The notes under the pieces: model-generated
Told to the model about the DNA's origin: nothing
What the model saw: only the letters and a program-made list of their open reading frames with translations
The model's database searches: none
Shown: piece after piece, positions 1 through 10,300 of the stretch
How the letters are laid out: each line of letters begins with the position of its first letter
Position numbering within the stretch: position 1 is the stretch's first letter
Translations under genes and position numbers: made by a program
Source: Candidatus Pelagibacter communis
GTDB lineage: Bacteria > Pseudomonadota > Alphaproteobacteria > Pelagibacterales > Pelagibacteraceae
DNA: 64,000 nucleotides
NCBI RefSeq assembly: GCF_001180025.1
Contig: NZ_CVSK01000048.1
Location: 25,843 to 89,842 of the forward strand
Direction: 5' to 3'

Positions 1-953
1 TGAAATATTTTGTTTTAAGTGCATTATCATCAGGATTATTATTATATGGATGTTCTTTAGTTTATGGTTTTTCAGGTTCTACCAATTTTGATATAATATC
101 AAATCAACTAAATTCTGAGGAATATGTTTTAACTTTTGGGATTGTCTTCATATTAGTTGGTTTAGCATTTAAAATTTCTGCAGTTCCATTCCATATGTGG
201 GCACCTGATGTTTATGAAGGATCTCCAACAACTGTTACTTTGTTTTTCACAATAGTACCAAAGGTAGCTGCTTTGACTGTATTTATTAGATTTTTATATG
301 TTCCTTTTTTAAATTTAATTGATCAATGGCAAATGATAATAGTTTTCTTATCTATAGCTTCTATGGTTTTTGGAGCAGTTGCTGCTATAGGACAAACTAA
401 TATTAAAAGACTAATTGCTTACAGTTCTATAGGACACATTGGTTACACATTAGCTGGTTTAGCCACAGCATCAAACGAGGGAATTCAAAGTTCGATAATT
501 TATATTTCTATTTATGTTGTTATGAATTTAGCTCTTTTTTCATGTCTATTAATGTTAAGAAGAAAAGATCAATATTATGAAAATATTGATGATCTCTCAG
601 GATTATCAAAAAACCATCCACTATTATCTTTATGCTTGCTTGTAATATTGTTTTCTTTAGCAGGTATACCGCCTTTGGCAGGTTTCTTCGCAAAATTTTA
701 CGTTTTTAAAGCAGTATTGGAACAATCAATGTATTTCTTAGCTATAGTAGGGTTGTTATCAACTGTGGTTGCAGCTTTTTATTATCTAAGAATTATAAAA
801 ATTATGTATTTTGATAAGGAAAGAGATAAATATGACAATGACCATAGCTTATGGTTAAAACTTTCTCTTACAGTTTCAACGATATTAATTCTTTTATACT
901 TCATATTCCCAAGTCAGTTAATAGAAGTTGTTTCAAGAATTAATATTATTTGA
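1..953 (+). CDS. nuoN: NADH-quinone oxidoreductase subunit N (5' truncated)
   Basis: Membrane subunit N of respiratory complex I, an antiporter-like proton-pumping subunit. The window opens inside the gene. The frame is open from base 3 and gives about 316 residues, roughly the C-terminal two thirds of the usual length. The segment FKISAVPFHMWAPDVYEG is the family hallmark, with the transmembrane lysine and the His-Met-Trp-Ala-Pro-Asp motif, followed by LIAYSSIGHIGY. About nine hydrophobic helices follow. The stop (951-953) overlaps the birA start as TGATG, so the two are probably co-transcribed. The 5' end lies outside the window. Confidence 0.96.
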   Translation, partial: KYFVLSALSSGLLLYGCSLVYGFSGSTNFDIISNQLNSEEYVLTFGIVFILVGLAFKISAVPFHMWAPDVYEGSPTTVTLFFTIVPKVAALTVFIRFLYVPFLNLIDQWQMIIVFLSIASMVFGAVAAIGQTNIKRLIAYSSIGHIGYTLAGLATASNEGIQSSIIYISIYVVMNLALFSCLLMLRRKDQYYENIDDLSGLSKNHPLLSLCLLVILFSLAGIPPLAGFFAKFYVFKAVLEQSMYFLAIVGLLSTVVAAFYYLRIIKIMYFDKERDKYDNDHSLWLKLSLTVSTILILLYFIFPSQLIEVVSRINII

Positions 954-1486
954 TGAAATTAAAAAAATTTAAATTTAAAAAAGTTAAAAGTACAAATAAT
1001 ATTGCAATAAGAATTATCAAAGAAACTAAATACAACTTAGGTATGGTTGTTGCTGAAACACAAGTGAATGGTAGAGGACAGTATGGAAGAAAATGGATAT
1101 CGTTAAAAGGAAATTTGTTTATATCATTCTTTAATGAACTTAATAAAACAAAACTATCGATTAACACTATAACAAAAATCAATTGTCTTTTAGTAAAAAA
1201 ATTACTCTCGTTATTTACAAGTAAAAAAATTTTATTTAAAAAACCAAATGACTTATTAATTGATAAAAAAAAGATTAGTGGCATTTTACAAGAAGTCATA
1301 TTTATAAGAGGTAAAAAATTTTTAATTACTGGCATAGGCATAAATATTAAAAAAAATCCAATTATTAAGAATTATCCTGCCACAAACTTGCAAGAGGTAA
1401 CTAAAAAAAGTATTAGTAAATTAATTGTAGAAAATAAACTAAAACAACTTTTTGAAAAAAATTTATCGAAATTGTATAAAAATTAA
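953..1486 (+). CDS. birA: Biotin--[acetyl-CoA-carboxylase] ligase, short form
   Basis: Cytoplasmic enzyme that activates biotin with ATP and attaches it to biotin carboxyl carrier proteins. At 177 residues it has only the catalytic core, without the N-terminal helix-turn-helix of E. coli BirA, so it should not act as a repressor. Visible motifs are GRGQYGR (about 40-46, biotinyl-AMP loop), KPNDLLI with K107 in KKISGIL (97-112), and GIGINI (127-132). An in-frame TTG lies at 950; ATG at 953 is preferred because it overlaps the nuoN stop. Placement after the nuo operon is a common alphaproteobacterial order. Confidence 0.9.
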   Translation: MKLKKFKFKKVKSTNNIAIRIIKETKYNLGMVVAETQVNGRGQYGRKWISLKGNLFISFFNELNKTKLSINTITKINCLLVKKLLSLFTSKKILFKKPNDLLIDKKKISGILQEVIFIRGKKFLITGIGINIKKNPIIKNYPATNLQEVTKKSISKLIVENKLKQLFEKNLSKLYKN

Positions 1487-1489
1487 ATA

Positions 1490-2236
1490 ATGTATATTCT
1501 AGGTGATATTGGTAATACGGAAACAAAATTATGTATTGTTTCTAAAAATAATAAAATTTCAAAAAAAATTACTTTTTTATCAAAATCTATAAACAACAAG
1601 CAGCTTAATATTTTATTTAAAAAAAATAAAATTCAATTAAATAAAATTGAAAAAATATTATTTTGTAGTGTCGTTCCAAAAACATTTTCTATAATTAATA
1701 AATTTTTATCGAAAAAAGTTAAACTAAAATGCTATGAGGTTAAAAAATTAAAATTAAAATCACTTATAAAAATCAATGTAGATTATAAACAGGTAGGCTC
1801 AGATAGAATTACTAATGCTATAAGTTTAATGAATAACAAAAATAATTTTATAATTTTAGATTTTGGTACAGCAACAACTTTCGATGTAATTATTAGAAAT
1901 ACTTATTTTGGAGGAATTATTGCCCCGGGTGTGAGATTATCTCTTAATACCTTGTCTGACAAAGCAACTTTGATTCCAAAAATAGATTTAAAAAAGATTA
2001 ATAAAGTGATTGGCAAAAATACAATCTCTGCTGTTAGATCAGGCTTTTTTTGGGGTTATGCGGGTTTAATTGACAATATTATTAATTTAATTAAGAAGGA
2101 AACTGGAAAATCTTTTAAAGTAATTATTACTGGTGGATTTTCAGATTTATTTAAAAACTCAATAAAAACGAAAGCAAGTCACAACCAAGATATTACAATT
2201 AAAGGCTTAATAAAGATTTCAAAGTTAATTAAATAA
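1490..2236 (+). CDS. coaX: Type III pantothenate kinase
   Basis: First step of coenzyme A synthesis: phosphorylation of pantothenate. The 248-residue length suits the CoaX family. The ASKHA-fold motifs are clear: DIGNTETK at the N-terminus (phosphate-binding loop, D6), GSDR at 103-106, DFGTATTFD at 124-132 and GGIIAPG at 141-147. A C-terminal ITGGFS segment matches the adenosine motif. It starts 3 bases after birA and ends 1 base before the RNase J gene, so it is mid-operon. In alphaproteobacteria this gene often sits between birA and rnj, which supports the call. Confidence 0.93.
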   Translation: MYILGDIGNTETKLCIVSKNNKISKKITFLSKSINNKQLNILFKKNKIQLNKIEKILFCSVVPKTFSIINKFLSKKVKLKCYEVKKLKLKSLIKINVDYKQVGSDRITNAISLMNNKNNFIILDFGTATTFDVIIRNTYFGGIIAPGVRLSLNTLSDKATLIPKIDLKKINKVIGKNTISAVRSGFFWGYAGLIDNIINLIKKETGKSFKVIITGGFSDLFKNSIKTKASHNQDITIKGLIKISKLIK

Positions 2237-2237
2237 T

Positions 2238-3896
2238 ATGAAAGATGAACTATTATTTTGTCCATTAGGTGGATCAGGCGAAATAGGCATGAATATGAAT
2301 TTGTTTGGCTATGGGCAGCATAGTGATCATAAATGGATTATGGTCGACATAGGCGTAACATTTGCAGATGATACTATTCCAGGTGTTGATTTAATTTATC
2401 CAGATCCTGGGTTTATAGTAGAAAGAAAAGACAATTTATTAGGAATAGTTTTAACACACGCACACGAGGATCACATTGGTGCAATTGCTCATCTATGGCC
2501 AAAATTACAATGTAAAATTTTTGCAACTCCTTTTACAGCTGTATTAATTCGAGAAAAATTTAGAGAAAAACAAATCGATATAACTAATGATTTACAGATT
2601 GTTGAGTTAAATGGAAAGGTTTCTCTGGATCCATTTGAAATTGAATACATTACTTTAACGCATTCTATATTAGAACCAAACGGACTTAGAATAAAAACTC
2701 CTGCAGGCGTTATTTTGCATACTGGAGATTGGAAGGTAGATCCAAATCCTTTGATTGGAGACAATATAAACGAAAAAAGATTAAAGGAAATTGGTGAAGA
2801 AGGAGTGCTAGCAATGATTTGCGATTCAACAAATGTTTTTAGCGCCGGTAGATCAGGTTCAGAATTAGATGTAAGAAAAAATATGTTAAACGTTATGTCT
2901 CGTTTAAAAAAAAGAATTATCATAACTTCCTTTGCCTCAAATGTAGCAAGAATGGAGACAGCTTTTTATTGTGCAGAACAAACAGGAAGACAAATCTCTT
3001 TAGTTGGTAGATCAATGCATCGTATTTATAAAGCTGCGCGTCAATGTGGATATTTAAAAAATACAATTGAGCCAATTGATCCAAGAGAAGCTAAAAATTT
3101 TTCAAGAGAAAAAATTGTGTATTTATGTACTGGAAGTCAAGGCGAACCCATGGGTGCAATGATGAGAATTTCTAGCTATGTTCATCCAGATGTTTTTATT
3201 GAAAAAGGTGATGCTGTCATTTTTTCTTCAAAAATCATACCTGGCAATGAAAAAAAACTCTATAAACTTCACAACCAACTTGTAAAGGATGGAATAGAGG
3301 TAATATCTGAAGAAACCGAGTTTGTTCATGTTTCTGGGCATCCAAATAGAGAAGATCTTAAAGAGATGTATCAATGGGTAAAACCTAGATGTGTAATACC
3401 TGTACACGGTGAACATAGGCACATGATAGAACACATTAATTTTGCAAAAGAAATGCAAGTGCCACATCCAGTTCAAGTCGAAAATGGTGATATTGTTAAG
3501 TTATATCCAGGTGAAAAACCTGAAGTATATGACAAGGCCCCGAGCGGCAGACTTTATTTAGATGGTAGTGTAAGCGTTGATCCAGATTCACAATCGATAA
3601 AAGATAGAAAAAATTTAAGTGTTAATGGATATCTTGAGGTAACAATAATGATTACACCTAAAGGTAATATACACAATAACCCTATTCTTTCATTTCGTGG
3701 TTTACCTGTAGATGATCGAGATGATTTTGTTTATGGATTAGAAGAGGAAATAGAGAAAACCTCTAGAACTTTTAAAATTGGAAGCAAACAACAAGAACAC
3801 AATCTTATTGACGCATTAAAAATTGCCTGTAGAAAATTTTCAAAAGAGAGAACAGGGAAAAAACCTTTTACCAATATCAATTTAGTAAGAATTTAA
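2238..3896 (+). CDS. rnj: Ribonuclease J
   Basis: Metallo-beta-lactamase/beta-CASP ribonuclease with endonuclease and 5'-to-3' exonuclease activity in RNA processing and decay. The 552-residue length is typical. The zinc motif HAHEDHIGA has H74, H76, D78 and H79; further ligands are in LTHSILEPN and ILHTGDWK. The beta-CASP part carries VSGHPNREDL, and CVIPVHGEHRHM provides a late His. The C-terminal 100 residues form the usual dimerisation domain. The stop codon shares one base with the start of the DUF1467 gene. Confidence 0.95.
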   Translation: MKDELLFCPLGGSGEIGMNMNLFGYGQHSDHKWIMVDIGVTFADDTIPGVDLIYPDPGFIVERKDNLLGIVLTHAHEDHIGAIAHLWPKLQCKIFATPFTAVLIREKFREKQIDITNDLQIVELNGKVSLDPFEIEYITLTHSILEPNGLRIKTPAGVILHTGDWKVDPNPLIGDNINEKRLKEIGEEGVLAMICDSTNVFSAGRSGSELDVRKNMLNVMSRLKKRIIITSFASNVARMETAFYCAEQTGRQISLVGRSMHRIYKAARQCGYLKNTIEPIDPREAKNFSREKIVYLCTGSQGEPMGAMMRISSYVHPDVFIEKGDAVIFSSKIIPGNEKKLYKLHNQLVKDGIEVISEETEFVHVSGHPNREDLKEMYQWVKPRCVIPVHGEHRHMIEHINFAKEMQVPHPVQVENGDIVKLYPGEKPEVYDKAPSGRLYLDGSVSVDPDSQSIKDRKNLSVNGYLEVTIMITPKGNIHNNPILSFRGLPVDDRDDFVYGLEEEIEKTSRTFKIGSKQQEHNLIDALKIACRKFSKERTGKKPFTNINLVRI

Positions 3897-4141
3897 TGAG
3901 CGCAACAGGCTTAGCTATTATCTATATAATTATATGGTGGATAGTTTTTTTTGCTATTCTACCTATTGATGTGAATCGAGCAAAGACTGTAAAAATTGAA
4001 GGTGAGGATCCTGGCTCACCTGAAAATCCAAAAATGCTGAAAAAATTCCTTTATTGCACTGGAATTACCACTGTCATTTTCATAATAATTTACTTATTAA
4101 TTAAATTTGAATATTTAAATTTAAGAAATATGATTAATTAA
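3896..4141 (+). CDS. DUF1467-family small inner-membrane protein
   Basis: An 81-residue protein of unknown function. Two hydrophobic helices are visible (about residues 4-23 and 53-72), separated by a polar loop with the family-like segment EDPGSPENPKM. The pattern matches the DUF1467 family, which is commonly encoded between rnj and proS in alphaproteobacteria. It overlaps the rnj stop by one base and lies 1 base ahead of proS, so it is certainly within the operon. No catalytic residues are evident. A role linked to RNase J or to membrane translation is speculation. Confidence 0.85.
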   Translation: MSATGLAIIYIIIWWIVFFAILPIDVNRAKTVKIEGEDPGSPENPKMLKKFLYCTGITTVIFIIIYLLIKFEYLNLRNMIN

Positions 4142-4142
4142 G

Positions 4143-5477
4143 ATGTTTTTATCAAATTCATTTATACCAATATTAAAAAATAATCCTTCGGAAGCAAAAA
4201 TTAAATCTCATCAATTGATGTTGAGAGTAGGAATGATCAAGCAAGCCTCAGCAGGAATTTATTCATGGTTACCTTTAGGTTTTAAGGTAATGAAAAAAAT
4301 AGAAGACATTGTCAGACAAGAACAAAACAAAATTGGAGCTCAAGAAATATTAATGCCAACAATTCAATCCAGTGAAATTTGGAAAGAAAGTGGTCGTTAT
4401 GACGATTATGGTGAAGAGATGTTAAGAATAACCGACCGTCAAAATAGAGAAATGTTATATGGACCAACCAATGAGGAACAAGTTACTGAAATTTTTAGAT
4501 CTTCAATAAAATCTTATAAATCACTCCCACAACTTATGTATCATATTCAATGGAAGTTCAGAGATGAAATTAGACCTAGATTTGGAATTATGCGTGGTAG
4601 AGAGTTTTATATGAAAGATGCTTATTCATTTGATGTATCAGATGAAGAAGCTTTTTATTCTTATAATAAATTCTTTCTTTCTTATTTAAGAACATTTAAA
4701 AGATTATCTTTGACAGCAATACCTATGGCTGCTGACACAGGACCTATAGGTGGAAATTTATCTCATGAATTTATTATTCTTGCAGATACAGGTGAAAGTA
4801 AAATTTTCACTGACAAAAGAATATTTGATCTTGATACTGCTGATACTCAACTAGAAAAAACATCGTTGGAAAATATGAGAAAAAAATATGAACAGTTTTA
4901 TGCTGTAACTGATGAAAAGTTTAATAAAGAAGATTTTGAAAAAATTGTTTCTAAGGAAAATCAATTGATTACAAAAGGTATCGAGGTAGGTCATATATTT
5001 TATTTTGGTGACAAGTATTCAAAACCAATGGGGGCATCAGTTGATTTACCAGGGGGGAAGAAAGATTTTGTTAAAATGGGCTCTTATGGAATTGGTGTGT
5101 CAAGGTTAGTAGGGGCTATAATTGAAGCAAAATATGATGACAAAAATGAAATCATGAAATGGCCATTGTGTGTTGCTCCTTATGACATTGCTTTAATACC
5201 CATGATAAATAAAAATGACACCTCAGCTTTAGATAAAGCAAATAATATCAATATAGAATTAATCAAAAATAATATTGATGCAATCATTGATGATACAGAT
5301 GAAAATTTTTCATCTAAAATTAAAAAAATGAATTTAATTGGAGCCCCGTATCAAATCATTATTGGTAAGAAAAGCGAAGGTGATTTATTAGAGTTTAAAG
5401 AAGCTGGTGAAGAAACTCAAAATTTACCACTAGGTAAAATTATAGAAATTATAACTAAACGAAAAAATTCAATTTGA
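4143..5477 (+). CDS. proS: Prolyl-tRNA synthetase (short bacterial type)
   Basis: Class II aminoacyl-tRNA synthetase charging tRNA-Pro. At 444 residues it lacks the roughly 180-residue editing insertion of E. coli ProS and matches the short alphaproteobacterial form. Motif 2 is in the FRDEIRPRFGIMRGREF stretch (about 138-155). Motif 3 is GSYGIGVSRLVGAI (about 313-326). A C-terminal anticodon-binding domain follows (WPLCVAPYDIALIP onward). Its stop overlaps the TTG start of lolC by 4 bases. Confidence 0.96.
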   Translation: MFLSNSFIPILKNNPSEAKIKSHQLMLRVGMIKQASAGIYSWLPLGFKVMKKIEDIVRQEQNKIGAQEILMPTIQSSEIWKESGRYDDYGEEMLRITDRQNREMLYGPTNEEQVTEIFRSSIKSYKSLPQLMYHIQWKFRDEIRPRFGIMRGREFYMKDAYSFDVSDEEAFYSYNKFFLSYLRTFKRLSLTAIPMAADTGPIGGNLSHEFIILADTGESKIFTDKRIFDLDTADTQLEKTSLENMRKKYEQFYAVTDEKFNKEDFEKIVSKENQLITKGIEVGHIFYFGDKYSKPMGASVDLPGGKKDFVKMGSYGIGVSRLVGAIIEAKYDDKNEIMKWPLCVAPYDIALIPMINKNDTSALDKANNINIELIKNNIDAIIDDTDENFSSKIKKMNLIGAPYQIIIGKKSEGDLLEFKEAGEETQNLPLGKIIEIITKRKNSI

Positions 5478-6685
5478 TTTCTACTTTAGAAAAAGAAATT
5501 ACTTTTAGATTTTTAAAAACCAGAAAAAAAGATGGTTTTTTGAATGTTATATCAATTTTTTCTTTTATTGGCATAAGTCTCGGTGTTGCAGTTCTTATCA
5601 TCGTAATGTCAGTCATGAATGGATTTAGAACTGAATTAATTGAAAAGATAGTTGGCTTTAATGCTCATGCAGTTGTCAAACCCTACGATAAACCGTTAGC
5701 TTCATTATCAGATAAAGATTTTGCTAAAGGTGTTTTGTCAAATGACGGAGAAGCAGTTATTTTTCACAAGAATGGCACTAAAGGAGTTTTGCTAAAAGGT
5801 TATTTGGAAAAAGATTTTAATGATCTGGAAATTTCAAATAATGATAGTTTTTTTGGTTCAAAAAATTTAAATGAAAATACCATTTCTATTGGTAGAGATT
5901 TAAGTAATATATTAGGATTAGATATTGGAGATGAGGTTTCAATTACTTCACCCTCAGGAGTTCAAACGTTAGTTGGGTCTTTACCAAAGCAAAAATTATT
6001 TCTTATAACTTCAATATTTGAAAGCGGATTATCTGAATATGATGAAAATATTGCTTATATTAATTTAAACACTTTAGAAGATTTTTTTGACAAAAATAAA
6101 AATCATAGATTTACCGAGTATTATTTTAAAGATCCAAAAAATATAGAAAATTATAAAGCAAAACTGATGAAACTATACCCTGATGCATTTGTATATACAT
6201 GGGCTGATATGAATAGTTCATTATTTTCAGCACTGAAAGTTGAGAGAAATGTGATGTTTATTATTTTATCTTTAATTATTATTGTCGCTGCTTTTAATAT
6301 AATTTCAGGTTTAACAATTTTAGTTAAAAATAAAACTCGAGATATTGCAATTTTAAAATCTATTGGAGTTTTAAATAAATCTATAATTAAAATTTTTTTT
6401 CTTGTTGGTGTTACAATTGGAACTTCAGCAACAATTTTTGGAATATTTTTAGGTGTAACATTCTCAATTTATGTAGAAAACATTAGACAATTTTTAAGCT
6501 CTACTTTTAATATTAGTTTATTTCCAGAGGAAATATATTTTTTAAGCAAGATGCCCTCAGAAATAAATATTAATTCTATATTAATTATAACAATCTGTTC
6601 GATATTAATAACAATAGTAGTTTCTATATTTCCAGCGCTCAAATCTGCAAATATGGATCCTATAAAATCACTGAAGTATGAATAA
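5474..6685 (+). CDS. lolC: Lipoprotein-releasing ABC transporter permease LolC/E type
   Basis: Inner-membrane permease that extracts outer-membrane lipoproteins and hands them to LolA. The 403-residue protein has the MacB/FtsX-like layout: TM1 at about 23-48, a periplasmic domain of about 200 residues, then three C-terminal TM segments (about 257-290, 310-335, 368-392). The N-terminal FRFLKTRKKDGF is characteristic. Translation must begin at the TTG at 5474, since no in-frame ATG precedes TM1. The start overlaps the proS stop. Only one permease gene is present with lolD, so it may work as a homodimer. Confidence 0.92.
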   Translation: MISTLEKEITFRFLKTRKKDGFLNVISIFSFIGISLGVAVLIIVMSVMNGFRTELIEKIVGFNAHAVVKPYDKPLASLSDKDFAKGVLSNDGEAVIFHKNGTKGVLLKGYLEKDFNDLEISNNDSFFGSKNLNENTISIGRDLSNILGLDIGDEVSITSPSGVQTLVGSLPKQKLFLITSIFESGLSEYDENIAYINLNTLEDFFDKNKNHRFTEYYFKDPKNIENYKAKLMKLYPDAFVYTWADMNSSLFSALKVERNVMFIILSLIIIVAAFNIISGLTILVKNKTRDIAILKSIGVLNKSIIKIFFLVGVTIGTSATIFGIFLGVTFSIYVENIRQFLSSTFNISLFPEEIYFLSKMPSEININSILIITICSILITIVVSIFPALKSANMDPIKSLKYE

Positions 6686-7355
6686 TTTTTTAGAATTAAA
6701 TAATATAAGTAAAAGTTTTACTACAGAAAAAAAAATTAATGTATTAAGAGGTCTATCTAGAAAATTTAGGTTAGGTAAAACATACGCAATAATGGGACCT
6801 TCTGGTTCCGGAAAATCAACTTTACTTAATTTAATTTCGTTAATTGATAAACCAACATCTGGTACAATTAAGTTTGATAATCTTGAGATTAATTTTAATC
6901 AAAATGAAAAAAATGATTTAATTAGAGCTAAAAAACTAGGCATCGTTTACCAAGAAAATAATCTTCTTGCTGATTTTACAGCACTGGAAAACGTTTATTT
7001 TGCCTCTTTATCTCTTAATAACGATAAAAAATTAGCATTATCTAAAGCTGTAAAATTATTAAAAAAAGTTGGACTTTCAAATAGATTAAATCATTTCCCC
7101 TCTCAACTTTCTGGAGGTGAATGTCAAAGAGTTGCAATAGCAAGAGCGATTATTAATGATCCTCAAATTATTTTAGCTGATGAGCCAACTGGTAGTTTAG
7201 ACATGAATACAGCTAAAGATATTTTTAAACTTTTAAACAAACAAAAAAGATCAGACAGAATAATTATATTTGCAACTCATAATAGATTTTTTGCAAAAAA
7301 AGCAGATTATCTATTGGAGATGAGAGATGGTAGTATAAAATCATCTAATGTCTGA
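6678..7355 (+). CDS. lolD: Lipoprotein-releasing ABC transporter ATP-binding protein
   Basis: ATPase partner of the LolC-type permease. At 225 residues it has a complete ABC set: Walker A GPSGSGKS (about 40-47), Q-loop YQENNLL, signature LSGGECQR, Walker B ILADEPTG and switch histidine in FATHN. The start overlaps the lolC stop by 8 bases and the stop overlaps dnaE by 8 bases, indicating coupled translation. The LolD/MacB-like subfamily is supported by the adjacent permease. Confidence 0.94.
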   Translation: MNNFLELNNISKSFTTEKKINVLRGLSRKFRLGKTYAIMGPSGSGKSTLLNLISLIDKPTSGTIKFDNLEINFNQNEKNDLIRAKKLGIVYQENNLLADFTALENVYFASLSLNNDKKLALSKAVKLLKKVGLSNRLNHFPSQLSGGECQRVAIARAIINDPQIILADEPTGSLDMNTAKDIFKLLNKQKRSDRIIIFATHNRFFAKKADYLLEMRDGSIKSSNV

Positions 7356-10300
7356 GTCTGTCTTACAAAATTTTAATCATTTAAAAATACATACACAATA
7401 TTCAATTTGCGAAGGAGCGGCTAGAATTGATGATTTGCAAGAATATTCTAAGAAAAATAAAATAAAATCCCTAGGTTTGTGTGATACCTCAAATTTATTT
7501 GGTGCACTAGAATTTGCTGAAAAGATCTCAAAGTCTGGTGCTCAGCCAATAATTGGAACTCAAATTAATTTTAAAACTGGAGAAACAACAGGTTTACTTC
7601 CATTGTTTGCTCTAAATGAAGTTGGATATAAAAATATAATAGAACTTTCATCTTTATCGTATTTGGAAAACGATGAATTGTCAGATCCGCATGTAGATTT
7701 TGAATTATTATTAAGCCATTCCAAAGGTGTTGCTGTATTTTCAGGAACTGTTTTTGGTTTATTTGGTAAATTATTTGATAAAGGAAAGTTTAGTGAAATT
7801 GATGAGCTTTATAATAAAATTAAAAATGCTTTTGTTGACAGATTTTACATAGAGATTCAAAGACATAATGACCAAAATGAAATCGGATTTGAAAAATTTA
7901 ATTTAAAAAAATCTTTAGATTTAGAAATACCTATTATTGCAACTAATGAAGTTTTTTATTTAGATAAAGAAATGCACGAAGCTCATGATGCTTTAATTTG
8001 TATTGGCAACAAGACATACGTAAATGAAAAAAACAGATTAAGATTTACTGACCAACATTATTTAAAAACTAACTCAGAGATGTCTGAATTATTTGCTGAC
8101 TTACCTGAAGCTTTAGAAAATAATTATAATTTTCCATTAAGATGTAGTTATAGACCGTTATTTTCTAACCCAATATTGCCCAATATTAGCAGTGACAAAG
8201 ATGGAAATGCGGATGAAATTTTAAAAAAAGATTCCATTGAAGGATTAAAAGTCAAATTCAATAAGATCTTTAATTTAAGTAATGAAAATTTAGAAAGTAA
8301 CAATTCTTACAAAGAGTATAAGAACAGGCTTAATCATGAACTTTCTATTATTATAGAAATGAAATATTCTAGTTATTTTCTTATAGTTGCTGACTATATT
8401 AAATGGGCAAAAAATAATGATATCCCGGTAGGTCCTGGAAGAGGCTCAGGCGCTGGTTCATTAGTAGCTTGGTGTTTATCAATTACAGATGTAGATCCAA
8501 TAAAATTTAACCTCATTTTTGAAAGATTTTTAAATCCAGATAGAATTTCAATGCCTGATTTTGATATAGATTTTTGTGAGGATAAAAGAGATCAAGTTTT
8601 TGAGTATCTAACTACAAAATATAAAGACAGTGTAGCTCACATTATAACATTTGGTAAATTAAAAGCACGAATGGTAATTAGAGATGTTGGAAGAGTTTTG
8701 GGATTAGCATATGGATTTGTTGACAGCATATCTAAGATGATACCTTTTGATCCTTCTAGACCGCAAAATTTAACACAGTGCATTGCTGGTGAGCCAAGAT
8801 TACAAAAACTCATAAATGATGATCCAAGAGTAAAGAAACTTACTGATCTCTCATTAAAATTAGAAGGTCTAAATAGAAATGTTGCTACACATGCCGCTGG
8901 AGTAGTAATAGCAGATAAAAAACTTACCGAAGTTGTTCCTTTATACAAAGATGTTTCTGCAGATTTATTATTACCATCTACTCAATTCGATATGTACTCA
9001 GCAGAAAATGCAGGTCTAGTAAAATTTGATTTTTTGGGCTTAAAAACACTTACCGTAATTAACAACACACAAAAACTTGTAAGAAAAAAAATTAAAGATT
9101 TTGATATAGAAAAAATAAATTACGAAGATCAAAAAGTTTTCGATTTAATGTCAACTGGTAAAACAGTTGGCTTATTCCAAATTGAAAGTGCTGGTATGAG
9201 AGAAGCCTTAATTCAAATGAAGCCAAATCATATTGAAGATATTATTGCTTTAGTTGCTCTATACAGACCAGGACCAATGAGCAATATTCCAACATATAAT
9301 GACTGTAAACATGGGAAACAAAAACCAGATTATTTACACCCACTTCTAGAAGATATTTTAAAACCAACTTATGGTGTAATTATTTATCAAGAACAGGTAA
9401 TGCAGATTGCACAAAAATTATCAGGATTTACAGCAGGACAAGCAGATCTTTTGAGAAGAGCAATGGGTAAAAAGAAAAGAGCAGAACTTGAAAAACAGAA
9501 ACAAGGTTTTATTGCTGGAGCTGTTAAAAATGGAATAGCAAAAGATGTAGCTGCTGGAATTTTTTTAAAAATCGAACCATTTGCAGAATATGGCTTCAAT
9601 AAAAGTCACGCTGCAGCATATGCAATTATTTCTTACCAAACTGCGTTTTTAAAAACATATTATCCAAAAGAGTTTATTGCCGCATCAATGACTATGGATA
9701 TATCTAACCAAAATAAGTTAAGTGAATTTTACGAAGAATTAAAAAGATTAAATGTTGAAGTTGTTCGTCCTGATATAAATGAATGTTTTGAAGATTTTAG
9801 AACTATAGATAACAAATTTTATTATGCTTTAGGTGGTATTAAAGCTGTAGGTTTTGAGGCAATATCAAACATAGTTGAAGAAAGAACTTTAAATGGAAAA
9901 TTCTTATCTATTCATGATTTTATAAATAGGGTAAATCCAAAAGATATAAACAAACTTCAATTAGAAGGTTTAGTTAAAGCAGGTGCTTTTGATAAAATAA
10001 ATACAAATAGACAAGCTTTGTTTGATTCAATTCCAACTTTAATAGCTAAAAGTAAAAATATATTTGATAACAAATCTGTTAATCAGATTGATTTATTCTC
10101 AGATGACGAAAATGACCAAGATGATATTTTGACTAAATCTGAAGATTGGAAATTTGAGGAAAGATTATCAAAAGAATTTGAAGCAGTAGGTTTCTTTATT
10201 TCAGACCATCCGTTAAATCAATTTACAGAAATTTTTAGTGATTATAAAATAATAGATTATTCAAGTTTTATCTCAAAAGAGTATTTAAAAGATTCTAATA

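Noticed and set aside
946..1341. 131-codon open frame opposite birA
   Set aside because: Antisense to a clear biotin ligase; composition is that of a reverse-strand shadow and it has no ribosome-binding site.
2489..2923. 144-codon open frame opposite the RNase J gene
   Set aside because: Lies wholly within the metallo-beta-lactamase domain of the real gene, with no recognisable protein features.
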